NCBI GenBank assembly: GCA_003162475.1
Contig: PMOI01000009.1
Location: 1-64,000, forward strand
DNA: 64,000 bases
Origin: Acidimicrobiaceae bacterium
GTDB lineage: Bacteria > Actinomycetota > Acidimicrobiia > Acidimicrobiales > RAAP-2
Reading direction: 5' to 3'
Each line of letters begins with the position of its first letter. Positions within the stretch are counted from its first letter, which is position 1. The translations under genes were made by a program, and so were the position numbers. Shown piece by piece: positions 24,824 through 32,505 of the stretch. Under the pieces are notes generated by a model. It was not told where the DNA came from, did not search any database, and saw only the letters and a program-made list of their open reading frames with translations.

Positions 24824-25872
24824 GTAGCGACCTTGAAGACACGCGCCGTGCGATGCGCTTACTTCGCTGGTATCCGAGTGCGTGGCGCGAGCGTTACGGT
24901 GAAGAGTTCGTTGACCACCTCGAACAAGAATTCGCCGAGCGCCACAGCAATCTCGGGCGAAGTGTAAATGTGGTTCGAAAGGGGGTTGTCGCCCGCCTCG
25001 GCGACATCGGTCTTTACGACTCGGTGGCGAATCCCGGAGCTCAATCACGAGCGGCGCTCGGAACGAGCGTTGCTTTCGCCGCTCTGATGGTGGTGGTCAT
25101 GGTGGATTTCTGGTCAAGGGCCATGCTGGTGTGGAGCGGACGTCGTTACCATCCGATCCCCGTCTCCGCGACGACGGGCACCCTAACGGTCGTCGTTGCT
25201 CTGGTGCTCTTGGTGCTCGCAGCCATCGTGATAGTTGTTGTCACGTGTGTCGTGCGTCAGATCTTTCGGGGACGAGTAAGACCTCTCATGGTCCCTTCGA
25301 CGATCGCGGTGGTGACGGGTTGGTTTCTCTTGTACGAGGCGCGATTTTTCCCGAGGTACCTCTTTCCGTACATTCATGGTGCTCACGGTTTTCAGGGGAT
25401 GAGCTTGTCCCGTCCCGGTCAACTCATCGCCAATTTTGCTCAGGTCACGTGGATGACGACGCAACGATGGGTAGATTTTTGGAATCCCGGAATCGCACCT
25501 CTATCGACGACCCAAAGGGTGGTCGATGACTGCGTACCGCTGGCCATGTTTGCTTTCGGCATTGCGATTGGGTTGCTCGTCCGGCGCGTCGAGATTCCAC
25601 AGAGGATTGCGCGACTTGTTTTCCCGACCGTAGCGCTTCTGGGCGCTCTCAGTGGTGTGTATTTCGTCGCCTATGTCGGATGGAACTTATTCGGGGGTCC
25701 TTCCAACTACGACTTCTTTTTCCGTGACAAGTGGCTCGGAATTGTGTACCTCGTTCTTCTGGGCCTCGTCCCTTTGCTCGTCATCCGATCGGGACTCCTC
25801 GCGAGGGAGCACAAACCTCGTCAGTGGCTTAATCACATTGAGATCGTGCGCTCGAAGATCGAGTCGGCATAG
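24820..25872 (+). CDS. PadR-associated multi-pass membrane protein
   Basis: This 350-residue protein has a soluble N-terminal domain with the motif MRLLRWYPSAWRERYGEEFVDHL (about residues 12-34), which often marks proteins encoded after PadR genes in actinobacteria. About seven hydrophobic helices follow (near 80, 115, 150, 205, 245, 270, 305). The start at 24820 overlaps the padR stop by 4 bp; an ATG at 24808 is less likely. The function is unknown; a stress-sensing or transport role controlled by PadR is an inference. Confidence 0.8.
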   Translation: MSSDLEDTRRAMRLLRWYPSAWRERYGEEFVDHLEQEFAERHSNLGRSVNVVRKGVVARLGDIGLYDSVANPGAQSRAALGTSVAFAALMVVVMVDFWSRAMLVWSGRRYHPIPVSATTGTLTVVVALVLLVLAAIVIVVVTCVVRQIFRGRVRPLMVPSTIAVVTGWFLLYEARFFPRYLFPYIHGAHGFQGMSLSRPGQLIANFAQVTWMTTQRWVDFWNPGIAPLSTTQRVVDDCVPLAMFAFGIAIGLLVRRVEIPQRIARLVFPTVALLGALSGVYFVAYVGWNLFGGPSNYDFFFRDKWLGIVYLVLLGLVPLLVIRSGLLAREHKPRQWLNHIEIVRSKIESA

Positions 25873-26097
25873 TCGCCTCTTTACGCGCGCTGTAGAAGGG
25901 ATTCATCGTTCCGATCCGCGCGCCGTTGAGTTCCCCGAATTCCACTTGTAATCAAATGCGATCCGAAGTGATCCATCCCTAAATCCATCCCTGAGACATG
26001 CAAGTATTCACAAGACATACGCGTATCCATTAGTCGAAAAGCCTTGGCAAAAAAGGACTCACTGGATCTGTAAGACACATCAATACGGTCTGGTCCC
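25873..26097. other. Segment 3 right end, non-coding
   Basis: No gene is visible. From 25975 on the sequence belongs to the 169-bp terminal block shared with segment 1. Confidence 0.5.
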
Positions 26098-26143
26098 ACT
26101 CTTTATCAACAGGTTCCGGGTTCAAGTCCCGCCCGGCGCACCA
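25975..26143 (+). repeat. 169-bp element-end repeat, copy 2
   Basis: Same length as 23083-23251 and aligned without gaps, including ATCCATCCCT iterations at the left and CAATACGGTC close to the tRNA-derived core at the right. Divergence of about one quarter of positions indicates two related but distinct elements rather than a recent duplication. Confidence 0.7.
26098..26143 (+). repeat. tRNA-Lys 3' repeat 3 (att-like site)
   Basis: 46 bp matching the tRNA-Lys 3' end with two mismatches, one near 26104 and one at 26132. It ends in CCA and lacks the tRNA 5' half. Confidence 0.88.
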
Positions 26144-26283
26144 AGTTCAATATTTGACGCGGTCGCTCCAAACTTACAGTTTCCAACGGAGGACCTCTTC
26201 TAGCCGCGCTCTTGAGGTTCCAAAATTTTCGCCGCGACGACTGGAGCTGAAGGTCCGACGCGGATGCGTCGTATGCAGTAATA

Positions 26284-27165
26284 ATGACAAGAGCGACGAT
26301 GACGGGTGATTTCGTGAAGCACGGACTATTTCTGCCACCTTTTGACGGCCTCGCCGATGCAGAGCGGATGGCCGACCTCGCGATGCTCGCCGAGGAGGCA
26401 GGCTGGGATGGCTTCTTTCTTTGGGACCACTTGCGCTACGCATCGCCGGTGCGCAACATCCTCGACCCTTACGTCTGCCTGGCCGTCATGGCCGCCAAAA
26501 CATCACGCATCACGCTGGGACCCATGGTGACTCCGTTGATCCGTCGTCGCCCTCAGGTGGTCGCGCGCCAAGCAGTCACGTTGGATCGTCTCTCCAAGGG
26601 GCGCCTCGTGATGGGATTCGGTATTGGCGATGACTACCCGGGTGGTGAGCTCGCCTGCTTTGGCGAGTTGACCGACGTCGTGGAACGTGGACGTGCCTTG
26701 AACGAAGGGCTCGCCATTTTTAAGGGTCTGGTCACGGGCCAAGAAGTGAACATCACCGGCGAGTTTTTCAGAGCACAAGAGGTGGCATTTCAACCGACGG
26801 CCTATCGCACGGACGGCATTCCCGTGTGGACGGCAGGTCGATGGCCGAACCCGGCCCCTATCCGTCGTGCCGCCAAGCACCAAGGGATGATGGTGATTCA
26901 GATGACTGAGCCCGAGCAAGTGGCTGAGCTCAAGAAGAAGTTGATTGGCGCCGGTGCCGACCTCGACAACTTCGAAATCGTCCTCTGGGGTCAGCGCGAT
27001 GAGAAGATGGTGTACCGCGAGGACGAACGCTACGCACAATGGGCGCAAGCGGGAGTTACTTGGTTCCTCACGGGACCGGGACCCTTCAATCTGGTCTACG
27101 ACGAGGTCCGCGAGTACGTCGCGGCTGGGCCGCCTCGATACTCGACGTCGTCGTCTCTCGCGTAA
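26284..27165 (+). CDS. LLM-class flavin-dependent oxidoreductase
   Basis: This 293-residue protein has the luciferase-like TIM-barrel pattern: MADLAMLAEEAGWDGFFLWDH (about residues 25-45), TSRITLGPMVTP, then RRRPQVVARQAVTLDRLSKGRLVMGFGIGDD (about 85-115). Such enzymes use FMN or F420 to oxidise or reduce varied substrates; the actinobacterial setting makes F420 plausible. An internal ATG at 26299 is an alternative start. It is a single gene, convergent with the ABC exporter. Confidence 0.93.
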   Translation: MTRATMTGDFVKHGLFLPPFDGLADAERMADLAMLAEEAGWDGFFLWDHLRYASPVRNILDPYVCLAVMAAKTSRITLGPMVTPLIRRRPQVVARQAVTLDRLSKGRLVMGFGIGDDYPGGELACFGELTDVVERGRALNEGLAIFKGLVTGQEVNITGEFFRAQEVAFQPTAYRTDGIPVWTAGRWPNPAPIRRAAKHQGMMVIQMTEPEQVAELKKKLIGAGADLDNFEIVLWGQRDEKMVYREDERYAQWAQAGVTWFLTGPGPFNLVYDEVREYVAAGPPRYSTSSSLA

Positions 27166-27241
27166 CAGTTTTCCCTTTTTGGCTACTCGAAGAGGTAGCT
27201 CGAGCGAACCGACTCCGCGTTCTGAGCTATCGAACTGAGTA

Positions 27242-29740
27242 CTACTGAATCATTTGACCCGACAGCCCCCTGGGTTCTCGCCATGCCGCGAGCCAACCGA
27301 CAATTGACGCCACTAAGGGCATGGCGATGAGAATCGCCAACAGGTTCGCCACGGGAACTGACCCTAGAGACGAGAGACCATCGAGGGCGCTCGTGCGGCT
27401 AAAGCCAACCATCGCGAGGTAGGCCGCGGCGGTGCCGACGACCGCTCCGACGAGGGCAAGTGCGCCCGCGGTCGCGGCGGTAAGACTGCGACGCGTCCGG
27501 GTGCTGGCTCCAGTTGCTGAAAGGATTCGAAGATCCGCGGCCGTCTCACTTCGAATCAGACCGATCGTCATGGCGAGTACGCCCAACGCGAGCAGGATGC
27601 CGACCAACGTGGCCCAGTTGATGATGGTGGCTGACGTGGGAATAGTCGACTTGCTTTCGATCGACAGTCCATCCGCCGCGGCAGTGGCGCGAGCCCCCGT
27701 CAGTTGAGCTGCGCTGAAGGGCGTCGAGGTCTGGACGAACCACCCCGACGTGATGGGCGCCAGCCCTAAACGATGGACCGCGTACTCGGTAATAACCGTG
27801 TTGGGCGCGGAGGTGCCCGCAGGAAGTGCTCTGGTTCCTTGCATCGAAGGATTGGCGAGGCAGTCGCTCGTGGGACACGGCCACGCCCCGTTCGGTCCTC
27901 CATTGGCGAAGTAGTTGCCGTACACAATCTGCATCTTCGTAATTCCGGCGAAGCCCGGCCGCATGGAGAGGATCTCGGTCGTCGCCTTGATGGTAGACAT
28001 CTTTATTCCGAACGCCTTGAGGAGTTGAGGCGTCGCCACGTACAGCGGCCCTGAGTAGCTGCGACCCGGCGCGGCGTGTTGCAGCGTCGCGCTGGTCGTC
28101 TCCAGTTTGACGAACTTGTTGGAGCCGAGAGCTGCTGCAATGTCGTGCGCGTCACGCCTCATTGTCGCAATCGATTCGCTTGAGCCTCCCCCGCCGTTAC
28201 CCGAGTTACCCGGACCACCCGGACCGTAGGGACCGTTTGGCGTGTAGATGAGCAACTGCGTCGACGAAACATTGGGTCCGGCGTAGTCAAGGACGTTGCC
28301 AAAGCGTGCCGCCGAGGCGATGATGACAACCATGGCAATGAGCACCCCGACACTGATGGCGCCTAGAGCCGAGCCCGATCGAGCCCGATAGCGAGCGAGG
28401 TCGCGCATCGCCATGCGGATCGCCAGTGGTGCGCGACGGGAGAATCGATCGAGCACGGTGAGCAAAAAGGGCGACAGCAAAACGACAGCTACGGTCAGGC
28501 CGACGAAACCGAGAACGACCTCGCCCGGGCCGATGCCGTTTCCTCCGCTGGCACCGGCGGCCCCGAGGAGAAAGAAAGCCGCGACGGCGAAGATGATGCC
28601 GGGAACGGCGGAACGTCGCAGTTTCTTCGGTGGTGCCGGTCGGCCGGCGAGCGCCGAGACGGTGGAGATCATTGTCATCGCACGTGCTGGCCTCGTCGAG
28701 GCGAAGAAGGCGGCCGCTACCGCCAGCACAACGGCCACGACGATGACGATCCACGGCAACTGAAAGACACCAATGACGTGATGGGCGCTTGATTGCAGAA
28801 TGGGTCGATAGGCCAGCCACGCGGCAAAGCCCACAACGAAGCCCAACACCGCGCCGACGAGTCCGACGAAAAAGCCGTTCGCTCGAACCACCAGTTTTAT
28901 GTGATCGTCGGTGGCACCGAGTGCGCCGAGCATCCCGATTGATCGCAGTCGACGTTGGGCAATGACGGTGAATCCCGCAATGGCGACGAGCCCGATCAAC
29001 AGCATCGCCATCGTGACGAGCACGATCGAGATGGTCTGAGGATTCAACACGTTGTTTTGCGCGACCGACGCCGGCGTGATGACATTGGAGCCAAGTGAAG
29101 ACTTGCCGATTCGTGAGGCATCGAATAGGACGGTCACCTCGTTGGGCGATGTCACCTGCCCCAGATTCACTAGGGCGAACTCATCCAAGAGGTTCTTCGG
29201 ATTCTCAACAATGCCGACGACTTTTCGCGTCACACCCAACTCGCGCCAACTACTTCCCACTCTCAAGTTGAAGTTCGTGGCGACGCCGGAGGTCACGGCG
29301 ACCTGGCTGGCGTTCGTTGGAAAGTGCCCCGACACCAGGGACAACAATGGTTGTCCGTATGGGCCATGGGGATTTTGTGAGCGAAGGTCGAACGCTTCAA
29401 CGGATCCCGGTATGGTCACCGACTGGTTCTCGATGACATCCGTCGCACCAAAACGCTGATGCCACGATGCGATCTTCGCCGTCGTCGACGTGCTGTAATT
29501 CGAAAACGTCGCGAGATCCGTAGCGTTGCCAAATCCAACGTACGGAGATAGTGGCGTGTTCGTCGAGACCCCGACGCCGACCGTGGTAACCGCGACGGCG
29601 ATCGCAATGAGCGCCAAGACCAACGACTGTTGGCGCCATTCGCGTCGAAGAAGTCTCCACGCCCATCGCGTTACGGCGCGTCTTGCGGGAACGCCTCCAT
29701 CTGAAGGGCGGCGCGCGAGGCTCTCTGAGTCCAAGCTCAC
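27242..29740 (-). CDS. FtsX/MacB-like ABC transporter permease (with adjacent ATPase)
   Basis: This 832-residue membrane protein has a first helix near residues 33-55, an extracytoplasmic domain, FtsX-type helices near 235-345 (RRLRSIGMLGALGATDDHIKLVV), a further helix group near 380-480, a second extracytoplasmic domain and a C-terminal bundle with SETAADLRILSATGASTRTRRS. The second extracytoplasmic domain contains a Gly/Pro/Asn-rich low-complexity stretch (NGPYGPGGPGNSGNGGGG). It belongs to a different subfamily from the orphan permeases at 41467-54475. Its start overlaps the ATPase stop by 4 bp, so together they form one exporter. Confidence 0.9.
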   Translation of the reverse strand: MSLDSESLARRPSDGGVPARRAVTRWAWRLLRREWRQQSLVLALIAIAVAVTTVGVGVSTNTPLSPYVGFGNATDLATFSNYSTSTTAKIASWHQRFGATDVIENQSVTIPGSVEAFDLRSQNPHGPYGQPLLSLVSGHFPTNASQVAVTSGVATNFNLRVGSSWRELGVTRKVVGIVENPKNLLDEFALVNLGQVTSPNEVTVLFDASRIGKSSLGSNVITPASVAQNNVLNPQTISIVLVTMAMLLIGLVAIAGFTVIAQRRLRSIGMLGALGATDDHIKLVVRANGFFVGLVGAVLGFVVGFAAWLAYRPILQSSAHHVIGVFQLPWIVIVVAVVLAVAAAFFASTRPARAMTMISTVSALAGRPAPPKKLRRSAVPGIIFAVAAFFLLGAAGASGGNGIGPGEVVLGFVGLTVAVVLLSPFLLTVLDRFSRRAPLAIRMAMRDLARYRARSGSALGAISVGVLIAMVVIIASAARFGNVLDYAGPNVSSTQLLIYTPNGPYGPGGPGNSGNGGGGSSESIATMRRDAHDIAAALGSNKFVKLETTSATLQHAAPGRSYSGPLYVATPQLLKAFGIKMSTIKATTEILSMRPGFAGITKMQIVYGNYFANGGPNGAWPCPTSDCLANPSMQGTRALPAGTSAPNTVITEYAVHRLGLAPITSGWFVQTSTPFSAAQLTGARATAAADGLSIESKSTIPTSATIINWATLVGILLALGVLAMTIGLIRSETAADLRILSATGASTRTRRSLTAATAGALALVGAVVGTAAAYLAMVGFSRTSALDGLSSLGSVPVANLLAILIAMPLVASIVGWLAAWREPRGLSGQMIQ

Positions 29741-30471
29741 GATTCTGAGGGGTTCGACGCGTCGTGACTTAGGAGATCTTCGGGTCGTTGGGGAGGCAAG
29801 GTCTCGTCGACGGCCTTGCCATCACGAAGGAAGACCACGCGATCGGCCCATGAGGCGAGTTTCGCGTCGTGGGTCACGACGAGCGCGGCCACACCACCGT
29901 GGCACGCGGTCAAGATCATTCGCATCACGGCCTCGCCATTGACGGAGTCCAAGGCACCGGACGGTTCGTCGGCCAGGAGCAAACTGCGCTCTCCAACGAC
30001 CGCTCTGGCGATGGCGACGCGCTGACGCTCGCCACCGGACAGCTGGTCGGGAAAACTCTCGGCGCGGTCTGAAAGTCCGAGCTCGTGGAGCGCCGACATT
30101 CCTTGAGCCCGTGCCTTCTTCATCGAGATTCCGTCGAGTTCGAGCGGAAGTGACACGTTCTCGACGGCAGTGAGTCCCGCCAAGAGATTGAAGTCTTGAA
30201 AGACGTAGCCAATGGTCCGCCGCCGTAGCCGGGCCCTGTCATTGCGCGACATACCCACCACGTTTGATCCATTGATCATGACGTCCCCGGTTGTGGGTTG
30301 TTCAAGGCTTCCCGCGATGGTCAATAGCGTTGATTTACCAGAGCCACTCGGCCCCATGATCGCGACGAGCGATCCGCGCTCGACCGCAAGGTCGATGTTG
30401 CTGATGGCGTCGACCTCGGTGGTGCCTTCGCCGTAGACCTTCGATACGTTTCTGAGTTCCAGCATGCTCAT
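29737..30471 (-). CDS. ABC transporter ATP-binding protein (LolD/MacB type)
   Basis: This 244-residue ATPase has Walker A GPSGSGKST (residues 40-48), Q-loop YVFQDFNLL near 88-97, signature LSGGERQRVAIARA near 143 and Walker B LLLADEPSGALD near 163. It powers the FtsX permease encoded directly downstream. Its start overlaps the stop of a 61-residue ORF by 4 bp, giving a three-gene operon. Confidence 0.95.
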   Translation of the reverse strand: MSMLELRNVSKVYGEGTTEVDAISNIDLAVERGSLVAIMGPSGSGKSTLLTIAGSLEQPTTGDVMINGSNVVGMSRNDRARLRRRTIGYVFQDFNLLAGLTAVENVSLPLELDGISMKKARAQGMSALHELGLSDRAESFPDQLSGGERQRVAIARAVVGERSLLLADEPSGALDSVNGEAVMRMILTACHGGVAALVVTHDAKLASWADRVVFLRDGKAVDETLPPQRPEDLLSHDASNPSES

Positions 30472-30653
30472 CGGTGTGCTCCAATTCTTCGTGCAATACG
30501 CGGAAGTGCGTCCGTGGCGTCCGTCGTCTTTTCGAATGCGGCGCGGCGAAGCCGACCATCGGCGGCGTCAAGCCGGCGAACAACTGCGTCCAGCCGAAAT
30601 AGCTCGGCACCTACCGCTAAGGCGAAGGTCGGCACCATCGTGTTCTTGTGCAT
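30468..30653 (-). CDS. Small basic protein heading the ABC exporter operon
   Basis: This 61-residue protein starts MHKNTMVPTFALAVGAELFRL and continues as an amphipathic, Arg-rich helical segment (DAVVRRLDAADGRLRRAAFE). The ATG at 30653 has GGGAG 6 bases upstream, and its stop overlaps the ATPase start (ATGA), which strongly suggests real translation and coupling. The function is unknown. It could be an accessory subunit or a leader ORF setting ATPase expression. Confidence 0.6.
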   Translation of the reverse strand: MHKNTMVPTFALAVGAELFRLDAVVRRLDAADGRLRRAAFEKTTDATDALPRIARRIGAHR

Positions 30654-30766
30654 TGCAAACTCCCTGTGCGCCGACTTCGTCGTTCTCGTAGGGAGAGTAC
30701 GCGAAGAGTCTTCGATGTGGAATCCGGGACATCCCTATAGTTCGGCGAACGCCCTCAGGTTGACTC

Positions 30767-30778
30767 AGGGTTAACCCT
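30767..30778. promoter_or_regulatory. Perfect 12-bp palindrome upstream of the ABC exporter operon
   Basis: AGGGTTAACCCT, 114 bp upstream of the small ORF. The neighbouring TTGACTCAGGG repeats part of it. A dimeric repressor site is likely by position; no regulator gene is adjacent. Confidence 0.45.
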
Positions 30779-30944
30779 TAGTTGATCGCTGCACGTTGGT
30801 TTCTACACGTCATCACACGTGCGACTCTTGTCCAAGGCGCGATGATGAATGTCCATCACATAAGCAGGGATGAGAAGCGGTCGAGCGCCTGTTTCCGAAC
30901 GATTGAACACCCCTTAGCGACGCAAGATCCGCTCGGCCCAACTC

Positions 30945-31045
30945 ACTCCCCGCGGAGCACTTGGCCCGGCGATGTGCGCGCAGCACTTCGCGCAGGCAAC
31001 GTCGCCACGATGATGGCTAGGACGAGCGCTTTGACCAAATGCTGC
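30945..31045 (-). pseudogene. Remnant of an FtsX permease C-terminus
   Basis: Read on the minus strand this gives VKALVLAIIVATLPARSAAR followed by TSPGQVLRG. It is plainly related to the last 30 residues of the orphan permeases (pattern LVFANLVAALPGRSAARTPAALVLRAE, split here for length only). The rest of the gene is missing or scrambled and no start exists. It lies about 260 bp from the fourth 3'-tRNA repeat. Confidence 0.65.
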
Positions 31046-31300
31046 GACCTACCCTCAAGCGCGGCTGATGTTGGATTGCCCTCTAAAGAATCCTCGACAC
31101 ATCGGGGACGAACGGTTGACGGCCAGTACCGCGCAAATCTCCGTTCTCCTCGCCGGTCGCCGGGACCAGCGCCGGGACCAACGGCGCGACAAAGTTTCGA
31201 TCAGGGACGACGTCCGACTCTTGAGCGGGAGTCATCGACGTGCGTTTGATTCGCGATCGGTGACGATTCGCATGTCACGGTGAGAGCGGTTGGCGTAAGT

Positions 31301-31345
31301 CTCTAAATCAACAGGTTCCGGGTTCAAGTCCCGGCCGGCGCACCA
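31301..31345 (+). repeat. tRNA-Lys 3' repeat 4 (att-like site, right end of the island)
   Basis: 45 bp identical to the tRNA-Lys 3' end except one base (A for T at 31305). It ends in CCA and is the last copy; sequence after it carries core-type genes, so it probably marks the original chromosomal junction. Confidence 0.88.
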
Positions 31346-31434
31346 GTTCCAGCTTTTTCATGTTGTCGGTTCTCGCTCGGGGATCCCAATAGTCGCGCCA
31401 TCGAGAGATTCAGCGAAATATCTTGGTGCTTGAC

Positions 31435-31452
31435 GCTCTCAGTCAAGAGAGC
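31435..31452 (-). terminator. Possible terminator after the cold-shock gene
   Basis: The inverted repeat GCTCTC-AGTCAA-GAGAGC lies 10 bp beyond the cold-shock gene stop. There is no T-tract, so it may only stabilise the mRNA end. Confidence 0.4.
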
Positions 31453-31461
31453 CGTTGAACC

Positions 31462-31662
31462 TCAGATCACGCGGACGTTCTGCGCTTCTTCGCCCTTCTT
31501 ACCGGGAGCAGCGTCGAACTCAACTAGCTGTCCCTCTTCGAGGCTCTTGTAGCCATCTCCTTGGATGTTGGAGAAATGTACGAAGACGTCATCACCCTGC
31601 TCGCGCGAAATGAAACCGAATCCCTTTTCTGCGTTAAAAAATTTCACTGTACCTTGTGCCAC
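31462..31662 (-). CDS. Cold-shock protein (CspA family)
   Basis: This 66-residue single OB-fold RNA chaperone has RNP1 KGFGFI (residues 13-18) and RNP2 VFVHF (26-30) and normal family length. The GTG at 31662 gives the standard [10 protein letters not shown] start; an upstream in-frame extension to 31767 is rich in basic residues and not part of the family. It melts RNA structure in the cytoplasm and is often induced by cold or growth changes. Confidence 0.95.
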   Translation of the reverse strand: MAQGTVKFFNAEKGFGFISREQGDDVFVHFSNIQGDGYKSLEEGQLVEFDAAPGKKGEEAQNVRVI

Positions 31663-31914
31663 GAAAACTCGATTCTGAGGGCGATAGACCGACCTTTTCC
31701 GTCTCCTCGCTAAAAAAACCTTACTCGCCGCTGCCGTAGAGGTTGATGAAACCACTCGAGCACCCAAAAAAGTCGTCCAGAACGGACATCTAATTCCTCC
31801 CTGAAGACGGACCTGATTAGTCCAAATTGGTGACTAAAGACCTTATTGAATACGGCCTTCGCTGCGATACGTTCACATCACGGCAGGTTTTTGTACGTGA
31901 AAGGCAACAAGACC
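31663..31914. promoter_or_regulatory. Divergent region between csp and the oxidoreductase operon; possible csp leader
   Basis: On the minus strand, upstream of csp, a short hairpin (GTCC-GTTCT-GGAC, 31775-31787) is followed by a run of six T, and a second run of seven T lies about 50 bp further on. Structured leaders with T-runs are common before cold-shock genes. No classical promoter is clear. Confidence 0.35.
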
Positions 31915-32505
31915 ATGTTTCAGATTCGTATTCATGGCAGGGGCGGTCAGGGGGTCGTAACGGCGGCCGAAATCCTCTCGGTCGCTGCTTTTGACGAGGG
32001 ACGTCACGCTCAGGCCTTCCCGAGCTTCGGATCCGAACGCACCGGAGCTCCAGTGGTCTCGTTCTGTCGAATCGACGACCGGCTCATCCGCACCCACGAG
32101 CCCGTCATGGAACCTGACGCGGTGATCATCCAGGACGTCACCTTGATTCATCAAGTGGATCTCTTTTCAGGTCTCTCGCGCGACGGCTACGTCCTGATCA
32201 ATACGTCTTCAAGCTTTTCAGAACTAAATTTTGGCGACTTCTTCGACCAGTTTCACCCCGATCGACTCATGACGTGTCCGGCGACCGACATCGCCCTCGA
32301 ACACCTCGGACGCCCGCTTCCCAACGCTGCCCTCCTCGGGGGGTTCGCTGCTCTCACTGGTGAGGTCACGATGGGGGCCATCGACAAGGCGGTGCGAGAA
32401 CACTTCGCTGGCTCCGTGGGCGAGCGCAACGCGGCGGCCGTGAAGGCTGCGTTCGATTACGTGGCGTCAAAAATAAAGCAGGTGGCTCGTGCTTCGACAA
32501 ATTGA
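31915..32505 (+). CDS. 2-oxoacid:acceptor oxidoreductase, gamma subunit
   Basis: This 196-residue protein has the gamma-domain start FQIRIHGRGGQGVVTAAEIL and then AQAFPSFGSERTGAPVVSFCRI, both diagnostic for the family of pyruvate, 2-oxoglutarate, indolepyruvate and phenylglyoxylate oxidoreductases. The domain helps bind CoA and shapes the active site. The ATG at 31915 is preferred (AAGG upstream); 69 bp of in-frame upstream sequence is not family-like. It is first of four translationally coupled genes; the alpha gene starts inside its last codons. Confidence 0.93.
   Translation: MFQIRIHGRGGQGVVTAAEILSVAAFDEGRHAQAFPSFGSERTGAPVVSFCRIDDRLIRTHEPVMEPDAVIIQDVTLIHQVDLFSGLSRDGYVLINTSSSFSELNFGDFFDQFHPDRLMTCPATDIALEHLGRPLPNAALLGGFAALTGEVTMGAIDKAVREHFAGSVGERNAAAVKAAFDYVASKIKQVARASTN

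Larger units (their letters stand above)
24408..26143. mobile_element. tRNA-Lys island segment 3
   Basis: These 1736 bp lie between 3'-tRNA repeats and hold a padR-membrane protein pair. The right end shares the 169-bp terminal block with segment 1. No recombinase gene is present. Confidence 0.6.
30654..31300. other. Upstream region of the ABC operon and segment 4 right end
   Basis: It contains a TATAGG-like -10 box (minus strand near 30736), the 12-bp palindrome at 30767-30778 and an FtsX gene remnant at 30945-31045. The rest is without recognisable genes. Confidence 0.5.
26144..31345. mobile_element. tRNA-Lys island segment 4
   Basis: These 5.2 kb lie between 3'-tRNA repeats and contain an LLM oxidoreductase, a small upstream ORF, an ABC ATPase/FtsX permease pair and a decayed FtsX fragment close to the right repeat. 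No recombinase is recognisable. Confidence 0.6.

Noticed and set aside
23206..31345. The four 3'-tRNA sequences as extra tRNA-Lys genes
   Set aside because: Each lacks the acceptor 5' strand and D-arm; preceding sequence cannot complete a cloverleaf. They are listed as recombination repeats instead.
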